From Paracentrotus lividus (Eukaryota > Echinodermata > Echinoidea > Camarodonta > Echinidae): a DNA stretch of 64,000 nt. The position numbers and the translations under genes are program-made. Below the pieces are notes generated by a model. That model was given only the letters and a program-made list of their open reading frames with translations, was not told the origin of the DNA and did no database searches. Within the stretch, counting starts at the first letter, position 1; every line of letters begins with the position of its first letter. Location: assembly GCA_940671915.1 (NCBI GenBank), contig CALNVZ010003434.1, positions 6,909,333-6,973,332 of the forward strand. The letters are read 5' to 3'. Of the stretch, positions 24,687-37,427 are shown one piece after another.

Positions 24687-24862
24687 TTACTAAAATGCAA
24701 AGTCATTAAAATTCTTAAAAGAATCAAATCTACAAAGGCAAATTTTCTGCGCACCCCTATTATTTTTCTCTTTATGCCTCTGATCTCAAGTGCCCCCTTT
24801 TCCAGAAAAAGTGCCCCTTTTCCATAGTGATCCCCACTTTAAAATTCGTTCCACCGCCTCTG
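24453..24862. mobile_element. hAT-type MITE
   Basis: The 410-bp element has termini CAGAGCGCGGTGGAA and TTCCACCGCCTCTG. The 8-bp flanks are CTTCGTGG (24,445-24,452) and CTTCGTGA (24,863-24,870), a 7/8 match. CAGAG termini with an 8-bp duplication are the hAT signature. The interior carries the CGCTTCGTGCTCGC core and a T tract. No transposase. Confidence 0.75.
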
Positions 24863-25546
24863 CTTCGTGATAATAGTGTATCGAAGACCCCCTCTCTTCT
24901 CAACTTCTCATGCAGACGTCTCTCTCTCTCTCTCTCCAGTATCTCTTTTGACTATCATCATATCTGTTTCTCTCTCGGCTTCTGAGACCCCACCCCCGTT
25001 TAACTTTGTTTCTAAGACCCCCTATTCTTATTCGTTCCATGAAAAGATTCGCGCTGTAATATATATAAATCTCTTTCTACGACTTTTTAAACAGACACAA
25101 TATATTTTCCCCTCCCCACTCTCTCTCTCTTTCTTTTCTGGAATTTTATCTATTTCTCAAACTTCTCTCGATCTATATACCCTCTTTAGAAATGATAATA
25201 ATAATGACAATAATAATTATGAAAATAGTAATAATACCGGTTTCTTATAAAGCGCGTTAACAGCTTTAACCATAGCACTTTGATATTGAGTAGCTCCTGG
25301 GGACCTGACAATATTGGATTTAAACCCCGGCAAAAAAGGCCCTTTTTTCGTTTATACTAAAGTTATCGTAAATTTTGATCAGTTGCCTAGGATTTGAAAA
25401 TTGGAAGATACTCGATCGTATACAATTATTGTAATAATGTTATGCGTGTTCTATTATATTTTATCATTTTATTATGCGTATTCAGTTTTAAAAATATGGC
25501 AAAGCACACCTCTGCCACCATTATTATGTTTGTTTAGAGCTCGATC
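24863..25546. other. no gene recognised; CT-rich DNA
   Basis: CT-rich low-complexity DNA at 24,880-25,190 gives a 127-codon ORF with no domain signature. The rest is AT-rich with an (AAT)n stretch near 25,195-25,235. Confidence 0.4.
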
Positions 25547-28500
25547 TAGTCAGGGCTGTTAGGGATAAATAGTGGTTGGTTGGTGCAGATTCTTCTAAAA
25601 GCGCCAAATTTCGTACATAGATGGCCTATACCATACTCTTTCCATTTTTGATGGGCGCCAAGAAGGGCGCCCCCTGTATCGGCCATAGTGGTCAAATCCA
25701 AAATGGCCGCCCTCTAAATGAAGTTTCTCAAGGAAAAGGGCTAAAATGACATAGATTGATAGTATTTTTCTGGTTTTATGGCTTACTGAATATGACTACG
25801 ATACTATTCCATCGATCTAATATAATTATTTTGCTATGGGGGCTTCTAAATAGTCATTTTTTGACAAAAACCTGAATTTAGGTGAAAAAAGGGCCCCTCT
25901 ATGTTAGGAGCCACCTTCTATGTAATTATAAAGAGAAAGGATCAATATTTTGGTATATAGGAGGCCTATACCATACTCTTTCCATTTTTGATGGGCGCCA
26001 AGAAGGGCGCCCCCTGTGTCGGCCATAGCGGTCAAATCCAAAATGGCCGCTCTCAGAGTGAAGTTTCTCAAGGAAGAGGGCTCAAGTGACATAGATTGAT
26101 AATATTTTCTGGTTTTATGGCTTACTAAATATGACTATGATATTGTTCCATCGATCTAATGTAATTATTTTGCTATGGGGGCTTCAAAATAGTCATTTTT
26201 TGATAAAAACCTGAATTTATGTGAAAAAGGCCCCTCTATGTTAGGAACCCCCTATTATGTAATTATAAAGAGAAAGGATCTGTATTTTGGCACATAGGTT
26301 GCCCATGATGGGCGCCATGAAGGATAGTCATCATGGGCAAACCTAAAATGGCTGCTAACTGAATGAAATTTCTAAGAAAATACACTTTGATTGTTTTTGA
26401 TTGAATAAAACACTTAATTAAAAAAAAAAGTTTCAAGGATAAAAGGCTATTGAAATGATAGAGGTTCTTATTATTATGGGTTTTATGGCTTACTGAATGC
26501 GAATATGATGCTATTTCATCAATGTGGTGTCATAAACTGTCAATATGGGGGTTTCAAATGGTTATAAAGCAGGTCGTTTGGGGCAAAATGTCCATTCTAT
26601 ATGAGGAGTCCCTATAATGTCATCATCAAAGATTAAAGGCTATGATGTTCAATTATCACCTAGTTTGAACAATACCATACCTGTTTCACATTTCAAGAAT
26701 GGCACCCATGAGGCAGCCATGATGGTCCATTCCAAAATGGATACTCGAAATGAAATGAAATCTTGTACAAAAAGGCTTGATAAAACCGCAAAATACATGT
26801 TTAAGGGGTTGTGGGGATCAGAGAATTTTAATCTGATGTTTTTCTCTTGAGTTGAAGTAATTTTGTATTTCTAAACTGCATTTATGCCTGGCGGTGGCCC
26901 ATTGGGGTGCTGGAATGGTTAGAATGACTACCATTTCAGGAGCTAAAATGAGACAAAATGGTCCTTTTTTTTATGAGGGACCTCTATAATGTTCTATTCC
27001 ATTCATAGGATTTTAATTTTTTAAGATTAGAGTCTTCTTCTCACAGTACAGTTTGTTTTTGTTCAATAGACTGGGGCACACCCTAAAACTACTGTCATTG
27101 TCGCTCTTTTCGAAAGTGCGATCCAGTGCATAATATTATATTCTACAACAGTGTTGTGGATCTTGAACACTCTCCTTAAACTGGAAGAGAAGGCCATTGA
27201 AGTTAATGATGGTCTCCTATAGTATTGCTTTGAGGTACAATGGTAGTGATAGAGGACACAACTTGGCTATTCATATTTGACCCTTTTCTAGGTGGTATTT
27301 TATATTATGGGTGGATTTTTGTTCGGCTAGTTGCAATTTGTTTCCATACATGGAAAAAAAAATACATCCCATTCTCAGCCTCTGCCTCAAAACAAGAAAG
27401 GGCATGGAACAAGTACATGTATTGTGGTTTAAGTGTTCTAGTGATAAGTAACCTACCCAGCAAAGATAGTAAGAAGGGTCATATGTGGCATAAATATCTT
27501 TCAGTGACCCTGTGCAAACATGATGACATAAAATCAATAAAATAACACATATTCAAATTCTGCATTGCATCAAACCCCAGATATTCTAGGCTTTCAGTTT
27601 GAAATTACATATTGACAAGGGCCTTCTTGCAATATGGAAATATATACATCTGCATGTACAGGCTGTATACTAATGTGATGCCAAAAGAATATCTTAGCCA
27701 CATATTCTAAAAATGATATTATTGGTACCCCTGAGAGAGTGTGGCCGTCCCCCAGAAATGCCTTTTTAAATATGAGAAACGACAGATCTTGAGGCAAATT
27801 AATCAATGGAATAACTTCAGATTTGAAGGATCAAATCCCCTAGACCCCTTAAATATGTATTTTAGGAGTTTATTGGACCCTTATACATAGCATATTTACC
27901 TTCATTCTGTTTTCATAATGCATTCATTTTTGCTTTGGCCATTTAAGACCAGCCCGAGGGCGCCCCTCTGAGTTCATGAAACAAGTATGGTGTACATGTA
28001 CATTCAAAACATGTGTAAAATGACAATACTATAGAAGGGCCATTTTTTGCCCCTCAGCTGCCCCTTTTAAGAATACCATTTTAATGCAAAATTATCGAGT
28101 GAGCTATAGAACCCCCAATTGAATGTAAAAAGTCTATTTCAACCCTTTTCCTTTAGAAACTTCACTCAAATGTTAAAGGTTTTTAATTCTCAACTAATAT
28201 GGACGCCCCTGGGGGCACAATACTTATTGCCCATCAGAAATTAAAAGAGCACAGTATTGGCAACCTGTATGCCAAGATGAGGACTTACGATGATATTAAT
28301 AGGGGCTCCTAACGTAAAGGGGCTATTTTTTCCAGAAATTCAACTTTTTATTTAAAAAACGACCATTTTGAAGCCTCCATAGCAAAACTATTACATTTTT
28401 TCTTTAAAATACTACCAAAGCCATATTTGGTAAGCCATAAAACCAGAAAATAATATTGATCTACATTATTTGAGCCCTTTTCTTTGAGAATCTTCACTCA

Positions 28501-28659
28501 GATGGCAGCCATTTTGAATTTGGCAACCATGGCCGCCCCAGGGGGCGCCGTTCTTGGCGCCCATCAGAAATTGAAAGAGTATGGTATAAGCAACCCATGT
28601 GCCAAATTTGGCGCTTTTAGAAACAATATGCACCAAAAATCCCTTACAGCTCCGACTAA
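25547..28659. mobile_element. 3.1-kb palindromic element with tiered arms
   Basis: The left end (agtcagggctgttagggat) and the inverse of the right end (agtcggagctgtaagggat) are near-identical and lead into long inverted arms. Each arm is itself a series of direct repeats of about 330-350 bp. Left units begin near 25,600, 25,950, 26,290 and 26,610. Right units, inverted, cover about 28,290-28,640 and 27,960-28,290, with weaker traces further in. Shared unit words include ccatactctttccatttttg, gatgggcgccaagaagggcg, aaatggccgc and ggttttatggcttactgaat. Divergence rises toward the centre (27,000-27,800). No transposase ORF. The family is unknown. Confidence 0.7.
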
Positions 28660-28790
28660 TCCTCTTATCTACAAGTCCATGTATTTTCAATTCAAAATTT
28701 CTTAGACAATGCCAGTATTTAAATTTTAACACACTCTCTGCTGATTTATATGTTTGTACTCTTGTTTGATTTTATTCATTTTTATGTATA

Positions 28791-29245
28791 GGGGAGACTG
28801 GGGTATAATTGTGGCCCCCTTTACACATTTCCTCTTACTACCATTATATAAAAAGTACAATAATATTCTAATTATGTAAATAAACGGTCAGTCTATACAC
28901 CTATAATATACAAAGAAATGTATAAACCCGTGACTTCTCATTTGCATATTAATTACCATTATGTAAAGAACTTTGTGGGGCAATTATTAGGGGTTGAGGT
29001 ATGTCTGTATGAATTTAAAAATATTATGCTAATTGATAATGGTAATGCATAATAAATGTTGTTGGGTATTCATAATACACTTATCAACCACCAACAATCA
29101 TTTAATCAATAATTGGTTCAGTCAAAATGTTGAAAATTTGCAATGATAGCAATACCTATATTTATGAACATAATCATACAGTTAATGCCCACATCTGCGC
29201 TTATACACTGTTTATACATTGGGGCCATAATTACCCCAAGTGACA
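28791..29245. mobile_element. TA-flanked element with a GGGGCCATAATTACCCC motif, right end unresolved
   Basis: TA followed by GGGGAGACTGGGG matches the start of the complete element at 29,569. The internal motif appears inverted at the left end (GGGGTATAATTGTGGCCCC) and directly near 29,221-29,237, with a weaker form (GGGGCAATTATTAGGGG) near 28,978. No right terminus was identified. Confidence 0.5.
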
Positions 29246-29459
29246 TTTTCAATTTGATCCCTCTTTACGGGTCTACTATTGAAGATATTCAGGTTGAAGT
29301 TTTTCTGTTGTAGGTTATACAAATTCATAGTCAGCAACTCTATTTTCAGGAACTTTTGCGGCTTTGGCGATTCACACATTTGCAGCTTTACAGACGTCTC
29401 CGCGAAGTGAGATACCACCTTCAGGTCACATAAGGGCTGAGGTCCTTCGTGTAAAATAG

Positions 29460-29490
<31 letters not shown>

Positions 29491-29568
29491 GGGGGGGGGG
29501 TCTTTTCTACAATGCTACATGCCTTGCTCCTCAGGAAATTGATGGCTAGAATTCATCAACCATATATA
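29246..29568. other. no gene seen; T tract then G tract at 29,461-29,500
   Basis: Spacer between two related elements, with a 30-base T run followed by about ten G's. Confidence 0.5.
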
Positions 29569-31557
29569 GGGGAGACCGGGGACAAATGTAACACGGGGCA
29601 ATTGTAACAGAGGCTCCCATTCCTAGCAGAAACACACTATAATCTTAAAATTTGTAGAGAACATGCGCATTTAATCGCTCCACATGCTGTATGAGTGTTA
29701 GCAGATTTAACGGTTCGTGGAACTTTCATACAGCGGAAAATGACCGTTTTTTGAGGAAAAAAAGTAATATATTTCCATTACCCATTGCTTTTTCTTCTGG
29801 AGCAAATTGTGGATGAGACTACTGCTAGTCCAATGTTTTGTATATTTAGAATTAATGATTCTTAGGCCATATTTTGCTAAAGTTCTTCAAACGACATACA
29901 GAACTACGATAGAAAAAATCTCTTCCAATTGAGATGATCTACCTCTGCGCCAGCATGGGCAATTGTAACAAGCTGTTACAATTGCCCCTGTTTCTGTTAA
30001 AGTAATCCCGTAGGAACTTACCTTAGGAAGCCAAGGGACCCGTGTAAATCAGCATTTTGCTGGAAAGGTGTTAAGGTCCTATCTAGAGTAAGAATTTGCA
30101 GTTGAATTCCAAAACATTGGTCCACTCTGTACTGACCGTACCCGTGACACTTCGGCCCATTTGGCCAATATTTTAAAACTCGGGTAATAGCAGATTCCGC
30201 TAACCCAAGCTCATACCAGAATCAGGTGATTTGAGTGGCCAGCTTGCAAGGGGAGGGGGCGGTAAAAACTATAAATAACAAATGTACAGGCGCCCAGGAC
30301 AGACCATGAAACGAAAGGTTATTTGACATGGAGGGTCGAGAGAATGTAGGACAGCCACCCGCTTGGGGTTTCAGCAAAGACCTAAACAGACAGGGTAACT
30401 ACTAATATTTAGCATAACAAATAATAGTCTAAATGTCTTGTGCGTTTTAAGACAATGAAAAAAAACGAGTCAGCAACGGGCTCTATATTACAATTGTCGC
30501 TTAGAGAATAGAACCTCGACTGTTTTCATCTAAAATTAAAAAAACGCATCATATTAAAAGAGAGAAAGAAGAAAGAGGAAGGGAGAGAACAGGGAGAGGC
30601 GGAAGAGAGAGAGAGAGAGAGAGAGGGGAGGGGGCAGATAGGAAAGTAAAAATAATAGAGGCGAGTGAATGAAGAAACAGAAAGATGAAAGAAAGAAAGA
30701 CAGAGGAGAGAGAGGGAGGGATGCAGCCCCCATAAAAAAATTAAAATATTATTTTCAATAGTTATGAACCTGAAAATATAGTCCAATACGTTTTGATTAA
30801 GGGCAAAGACCAGTATTGATTTTGCCAGAAGAAAAGAAGTGGTCCGTAAAATTTTGAAGATTGATTTTACAAAAAAAAATAGAGCTGTCTTTTTCTTCTT
30901 CTCAAGAAATGTTATTCAACTTTATTTTTGAAGAAATGCGTTAAAAGTCAAACAGGCGTGAAGCCTAACATAATAAGCTGTGTTTAATGAAAATCAACAG
31001 TTTGTCTAGTATAGATAATATATATTGGTGTAGTGTACAAAATATATAAAAACCCAAAATAATGATTATGAAGGTTCCTAATAATTCTATGCAGTTAAAG
31101 GGTAAATGCCACAACAACCTAAAAACATAACAAAAAAAACTATATAACTTTTAGGCCCATTTCATGCATATAAAAGTGGAAAATGTAATATAAAATGAGT
31201 CAAGCATTAGGTCATGTTTCATTATAATTATGATATCATGTGGTTAATGATAGTTTAATTTGTCATGTTGCATAGCTTTGATAAAGAAAACAAATTGTTA
31301 CGAAAGTTCATGTTTACAATTGCCCCGCACGTCTGTTACAATTGCCCGTGACCAGGGGCAATTGTAACACTCGACCTCTTTGTTTTGAAATTGTAATGGC
31401 TTCAAAAGACTTGTTTTACTTAACCCAAACCTATTCATATGTCAAGCTAAGATATGCATATTTCATTTTATTTAGTTTTAAGCAAGTATTTAGCATTAAT
31501 AAAGCTGATAGGTCAAATTTGGAAAAAAAAACTGTTACAATTGTCCTAGGTCTCCCC
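29569..31557. mobile_element. TA-flanked iterated-motif transposon, motif TGTTACAATTGCCCC
   Basis: The 1,989-bp element has TA at 29,567-29,568 and 31,558-31,559. Its termini are GGGGAGACC and GGTCTCCCC. The motif occurs inverted at 29,578 (weak) and 29,595, as an inverted pair at 29,957/29,974, as a cluster at 31,313, 31,334 and 31,355 (last one inverted), and at 31,533 by the right end. The interior also has GA-rich DNA (30,540-30,720). No transposase ORF, so it is non-autonomous. The superfamily is uncertain: TA sites fit Tc1/mariner and some other groups. Confidence 0.7.
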
Positions 31558-31949
31558 TACTAAATTTACCGGCTCAGAAGGGCTTTCTGTTCGAATTACT
31601 CACAATGAATAACGAAGTATCCATTGTTCTTGTTACAGGCCCGTAACTAGAGGGGGGGGGGGGGCTTAATTTGCCCTGCTGTGAGGTAAGGGCCTAAGCA
31701 TAAGGGAAAAGAAGGTTTAACAATGCATGACTGTACGAATTTGTTCACGAAGTTTGAAAAAAGAAACAGAACCATGGTCCGTATGCTCACACACTCTTCT
31801 CACTCGCGCAGCTTTGTCCGGCTTTGTTTATATATTTTAATAGGGGCTATTGATCTTCATCTTTCAGTAAAAATACCAGTTTTTCTTTCTCGCTACGCCG
31901 CGAATAAGATGATCTTCAGCATGCAGCATTACAACAACAAAAATGATTC

Positions 31950-32720
31950 CTGATCCAGATAAACACCCGGACAATTACCCCAAGAGGAAATTCGGACAAT
32001 TACCCCGGACATTACCCCGGACAATTAAACCCTGAGACAATTACCCCTCAAGGAATTACCCCCGGACAATTACCCTTCGACAACACCCCCCAGACAGTTA
32101 CCACGGACAATTACACCGGACTCGACCATTACGGACCATTACGACAATTACCCCCCGGACAATAACCCCTCCGGACAATACCCTCATAGGCATTGATGTT
32201 GGAATCAAGTGCCGCGATTGTGAGTCTTGGGCTCAAGCCCATATATATTATTTATAGAGAGAGGGGGAGGAGAGGGGGCAGGAGGGCTGGGGAGAGGAGA
32301 GAATATGGGGTTTAACATATGATGTATTAGAAACTTGAACAGAGGCAAATGGGAGATTTTTTAGTGAGAGAGGTTGTGACGGGGAGGGAGGAGGAGGAAT
32401 ATTGACCGGATGATCTGGTTGACCATAGGAGGAGATTGTGGGAGGAGTAGTCTCGAGGGTATTGTCCTCGGGGGTAATGTCGGGGTATAGTCGAAGAGGG
32501 AGTATTGTACCAGGGGAGTTGTAGGGGTATTCCACGGGGGTTTGTGGGAGGGGATATTGGGGGGGTATTGTGGAGAGTTTGATCCTCGGGGGGTATTGTC
32601 CTCGGGGGTAAATTGTCCGGGGGTAAGTTGTCAGGGGGGTAATAGATAGAGGTTGTGGGAGTTAGATAGGGTTTGTGGGGGATGTATGGGGGAGGGTTTG
32701 TGAGGGAGTATCAGGGAGGT
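31950..32720. repeat. GGACAATTACCCC minisatellite in two inverted arrays (copy 1)
   Basis: Direct copies of CGGACAATTACCCC run from about 31,968 to 32,185. Inverted copies (GGGGTAATTGTCC-like) run from about 32,400 to 32,645. The spacer contains the phrase gagtcttgggctcaagccc. Same layout as copy 2 at 43,459-44,310, but more corrupted. Confidence 0.7.
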
Positions 32721-32865
32721 TTGGATTTTACATGTTGAGTTTATAGTATTGAGCATACTAGTCATTATAGATTTACTGATTAATAAATGATAAACCTGCT
32801 ACTGCGATACTGCAGTATTTGGACTAATCCTGGATAAGCTTATATTAATTGTTTGTTTTCTTTCA

Positions 32866-33000
32866 CATCTATGTTCAGAATAATCCGTTTGACATTTAAC
32901 ACGACACATGCGTCGACACAAACGTGGAAGAAGATGAAAGAAGGAGGATGTTGTCAGGGTTACCAGCTTCTGATTTGAGATATCAATTAGAGATGAAGTT
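32866..33000 (+). CDS. AP3D1: AP3D1 exon 'YVQN', copy 1 (corrupted)
   Basis: Counterpart of the exon at 44,492. The acceptor region has lost bases (tttcacatctatg against tttcagggcatctatg in copy 2), and several one-base indels disrupt the frame. The words tatgttcagaataatccgttt and gaggatgttgtcagggtta identify it. It would encode a piece of the delta-subunit trunk just before the hinge. Confidence 0.45.
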
Positions 33001-33106
33001 AGATAAGATTATAATGAGTAGAGATTATGATAACATAAGTAGAGTGATTTGCTCTTTACTTTGGACTTTTTAAATCTTTCAATGAAATTTGTATGGCAAT
33101 CAATCA

Positions 33107-33939
33107 AGAAAGAGTTTGATTCCAAAAGGCGCTAATCCACTTTTAGTGTTTTGATTTGTATTTTTTTACATTTTTTTATGAGTGATTATTTGATATATAT
33201 GAATAAAGCTATCGTATTGAATAATTAATCATTTGTTTTAAAAATCTACTATCAATTTAAATTTTTAAGAAATTTTATAATTTCAATTCCCATATGTTGA
33301 TTTAGCGCCTTTGAATAAAACCTCCCGTCAGGATGCATTTTTTGTAAGATTTAAAGCCTATAAATAAATGAAATTCAAACGAAAAACACGTGAATATTGC
33401 TACCAGAGTAATAGATAACAAATTTTCTGATGTTTAAATTTTGAAAATATATAATATATATATATATATAATATATATATATATATATTATATAATAATA
33501 TTTTTTTTTTTTTTAATACTATCTTTTTTCAAAGACAGGATGGATTTTCGAATGTTTATTCAAAAAGGAGCTAAATCCAAAATTTCATAAAATTAATGAA
33601 AAACATTCTAATAATTTAAAAAATTTTGCACGGATGATGGAGGCGGACCACAACATGTGCTAAAAGATCTAATGTATTTTGTGTAGGTAAAGTGGTTAAA
33701 TAAACAAATCCTAATGACCATAGTGGATTTGAGCGCCTTTTGGAATAAAACCGTTTGGATTAAGCTCTTTTGGAAATAAAAACTCATATTTGTGACCATT
33801 TTTTTTTCAAAACTTCCAAATTATTTTTTTTTATTCCAATATACGCCATTTGATTCATGCCTAAGATGCACTTATTCCTATAATATCCGATTTTTGGTCA
33901 AAAGTGGATTTAGCGCCTTTTTGGAATCAAGCTCTTCAT
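33107..33939. mobile_element. iterated-motif element with motif GGATTTAGCGCCTTTTG, copy 1
   Basis: Same element and position as 44,734-45,555 in copy 2. It is therefore fixed in both haplotypes and older than their split. Includes a TA microsatellite near 33,450-33,495. Confidence 0.6.
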
Positions 33940-33970
33940 ATACTCTCTCCCGTTGTCTTTACCCACCTAG

Positions 33971-34111
33971 CATGCTGTACCACTGCGCTGCTGAAGTAAT
34001 GTTAACAAGCTTCTTGAAAGGACGAGACCGTATCAGCTGAGCTGGCTTGATCTGTTTGTTGGAGAACTCACCTGGTGGCTCAAAGGCTCAGAAGAAGGTC
34101 CCTGTACCCGA
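33971..34111 (+). CDS. AP3D1: AP3D1 exon 'ELNPVAPKAQKK', copy 1 (corrupted)
   Basis: Follows the acceptor acccacctag and matches 45,589-45,734. Extra and missing single bases (for example aactcacctggtggctcaaag where copy 2 has aactcaatcctgtggctcca) break the frame. The donor area has become a G tract. Probably the same exon read from a second allele with poor base quality. Confidence 0.5.
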
Positions 34112-34572
34112 GGGGGGGGGTTGAAGGTTCCCCATTTGAGCCTTTAAGGGTCAATCTAATGGTTTGGATTAGGTTTAGTGTAATGGTTTAGGGGTTAGTA
34201 ATGTAACATAACTCACGAAGGTGAGATTCCATTGCTAATTTCAAAAATAATAACTTTGTGGAGGTTTTCTTGCAGAACTTGTTTGATGGTATTCTATAGT
34301 TGTAACGCTACTTCTCTTATAATGTTGATGTGATCCTGTAATGTGACCATATCAAAATTTTACGAATAATGACGGAACAATACTATTTTTTCTGCCATAA
34401 ACATTCAAAGTCATTTTTTAGACGCTAATTTGGCTTGATTCAAATGTTGATATTGCATAGTGTTTTCATGAAAAAAATTGTAAATGTTGAAAGTAAATCG
34501 TAATGTGATCTAAGGCATAAGTTAAGATATTCATAGACAGTTAATTTTTAATGATGAAATGTTTTTTTCCAG

Positions 34573-34663
34573 CTTGGATCTTGACAAGTGGATCAATGCA
34601 CCTCACTGAAAGATCCGATGAGGAGGTTACCATAAGATACATGTTCATGCCATGATCTCACAG
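34573..34663 (+). CDS. AP3D1: AP3D1 exon 'LDLDKWINAP', copy 1
   Basis: After tttttttccag the sequence reads LDLDKWINAP before small indels disrupt it. The donor caggtaata is kept. Counterpart of 46,173-46,265, the start of the conserved hinge segment after the trunk. Confidence 0.55.
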
Positions 34664-34799
34664 GTAATAATCAAGATGTAGGTGATAAGATGATGGGGTT
34701 AGGGTTTGGGTTAGGTTGGGTTAAGGATTAGGATAGATGCCTCTCCATTTGTACAGCTCTATTTCAACTAAAGAAATGTTATGCTGAGAGAAATTGTGG

Positions 34800-35245
34800 T
34801 TAAATGATGGCAGTGATAATTGATGAGAAGGGGATGAATGATTGTGATGATGGTGAATGATTGAATAATGTATGTATATGATGATGATGATGATGAGATG
34901 ATGGCAATGGGATAATGATGATGATGTGATGATTGATGAGGATGATGTGATGAATGAGGATGATGATGATGGTAATGATGATGATGATATGATGGTGTGA
35001 TTGATGATGGATGATGATGATGGTGAAATGAGGTAATGTGGTATATTGATGAATGATGATGATGGTATTGATGATGAGGAATGATGTTGATGATGGTATG
35101 ATGAATGATGGTATGATATGAATAATGATGATGGTATTTATGTATATTGATGATGATGATGATGATGATGAGAAGGAAAATTGGAAAAATGGGGTAGGGT
35201 GGTTGTGATGAGGTGAAATGATGAATGATGATGATGATGCTGATC
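34800..35245. repeat. ATG/ATC trinucleotide microsatellite, copy 1
   Basis: Imperfect (GAT/ATG)n with GGT and AAT interruptions in the intron before the next exon. The 198-codon I/H/S-rich minus-strand ORF is an artefact. Confidence 0.8.
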
Positions 35246-35308
35246 TGGATGCTTGTTTGGTTATGATTGATCTGAATAATTTAAAATAATAATTCCCCCC
35301 CTCATCAG

Positions 35309-35528
35309 AGTAACCACCAGAAGAGGTCGTATATGAAGAGGCGAAGAAGAATGGAGAATGAGACGTGAAGCTAAGACGTGTAGAACAGGCCAGCAATCCT
35401 CATTATCTTAAAGATGAATCGTAGCTCTAAGAAGAAGAAGCTGAAAGATTGCTGCTGAGACCGGGATGGCGTCACTAATAACATTCAGTGGCTAATATTG
35501 GATCTGACTGTGCCTCTACATGTCCCAG
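35309..35528 (+). CDS. AP3D1: AP3D1 hinge exon 'RREARR', copy 1 (corrupted)
   Basis: After cccctcatcag the words gtcgtatatgaagaggcgaag, cgtgaagctaagacgtgtag and ctgactgtgcctctacatgtcccag match the clean exon at 46,964-47,181. At least several one-base indels interrupt the frame. The donor gtatg is kept. Confidence 0.55.
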
Positions 35529-36555
35529 GTATGACCGCACTTACATCTTCTTTTTGTCTCTACTTCAAGCCATTTTAGTGTCCTTCAGCCATTTTATGAA
35601 TGTATTTCGTATTAAGTATTTGCTTTTGTATTTCGTATTTTCGTATTATTACATGTCAACTAACAGCTCAAATTAATTTAGGTCACCATGTCTATTTCCC
35701 CAAACTCAAAATTAAAAGCTTTAAAACATATATAACAGTTTTTTTGTTGTTTTCAGTGAAACCCCTTTATACACATTAAATCTACGAGTGAAAAAGAGTG
35801 ATATACTCTAAGAATACCCTTCTATTTAATTTTGCATAACTGTAATTCTTTGACTCCTAGTGATTTTGATCACAAATAACCAAATATACTGTAATGCTAG
35901 TATAGCCATAGCTGCAAAAAATGACTTTGGAGGTGAATATACAAGTGTACTATAGTTGGTTTTTTACTTTGGCCTGACTTGAATACCATAGGGGGTGTGA
36001 AAAATAATTTATGTATACTATATATAAACGGCAGACGGCCCTCATGAAATTGTTATTTATAATATAACTCGATAGTGCTTAGTCTAGACTGATCAATCAA
36101 TGATAATTGTATGATATGATTTGATTTCTGTATCATTTTTATGATTAACTACTGACATTTATTTCGGACTACTTGATTCATCTATACTCACCATTTCCTG
36201 CACAATGGCAAATCCCCTTTCATTGGACTTACTATCATATGTCTATTTGTGTATCTTGTCATTATGGTTTTCTCTTGTATAATTCTTCCCAAGTATCTTG
36301 CTATTAATCTAACCTGTCTGCCCTGGGGCCTATACCACAAAACCGTCATAAAGTCTAGTTCTTGGACAACCCATAGGGACTCATGTTGTAGAATAACATG
36401 CGTTTCAATTGGTTGTCCAAGAACTTAGACTTATGACGGTTTCGTGAAACGGCCCTGACTCCTGTTCATATCATGTTCCGTAGTAATGTCCTATGTCACT
36501 CACGCATCGTTTCCCATTGCAATGGAATATTTTTTAATATTGGTTGCTAATAGGG

Positions 36556-37427
36556 TTTTAAGTGCAGGCCAGCCAGCTCAAGATGGTTAGCTGAACGAGG
36601 TACCAGTAGTAAAGTATTGGATAGTATGGGGAAAATCCCACAATTTACTTAAACCCAACGTCTGGCAGTGCATCTCTGCTGCATTAGATCCCTACAGCCG
36701 GGGCGTCAAATGGTGCCCATTTTAACAAAAAATTCCTATTTTGAATAAAAATAGCGAATTCATTTTCTAAACACACTAACTTTGATGTCAAAAAAGAGTA
36801 TTACGTTGTCCTTAACGCTTGTGCCATTTTTGAAATCAGAGTGGACTGAAATCGAAAAACAGTGAAAGTTTTGACAAGAAATGTTTTTTTCTCACTTTTG
36901 TTAACGGCGTGTTGGTGGTTAATATATTTCTTTGTTGGTTTTTGTCATATTTTAACTGTGAAATAAGATTGTATGGTCACTAATCATAATATACAATTTG
37001 ATTGTATTGCGAGAGGTATAATATCTAAAAACATACTTCTGTACGTTTGTGAGACATGTGAATGATGCTGTAAAAAGAAGGGAGTTAATATCTTATTCCG
37101 ATAAAGAATTATGATGTAGCTAAAGTCTTTCACTGTTTTCGATTTCAGTCTGATTTCAAATGACACAAGCGTTAAGACATGTAATACTTTTTATTTTTGA
37201 CATCAAGTTAGTGGTGTTAGAAAATGAATTCTGCTATTTTTATTCAAAATAGAATTTTTTTTGTAAATGGGCATCTCATTTGGACCCCCGGTGTAGGGAC
37301 CTAATGGCAGCAGAGATGCACTGGCCAGACGTTGTGGTTAGTAAATGTGGGTATTCTTCCCCATATATTCGAATACTTTACTACTGGTACCTCGTTGCAG
37401 TTCTACCAATCTGGCTGGCTGCCTGAC
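36556..37427. mobile_element. foldback insertion unique to copy 1
   Basis: About 870 bp absent from copy 2 (empty site near 51,882-51,890). The ends read caggccagccagct and its near-inverse ggctggctgcctg. Inverted arms of roughly 310 bp extend inward, sharing aacgaggtaccagtagtaaa, gtgcatctctgctgc, ttctattttgaataaaaata and atcgaaaa(a)cagtgaaag. The centre is about 250 bp. Target duplication not resolved. No ORF of note. Confidence 0.7.
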
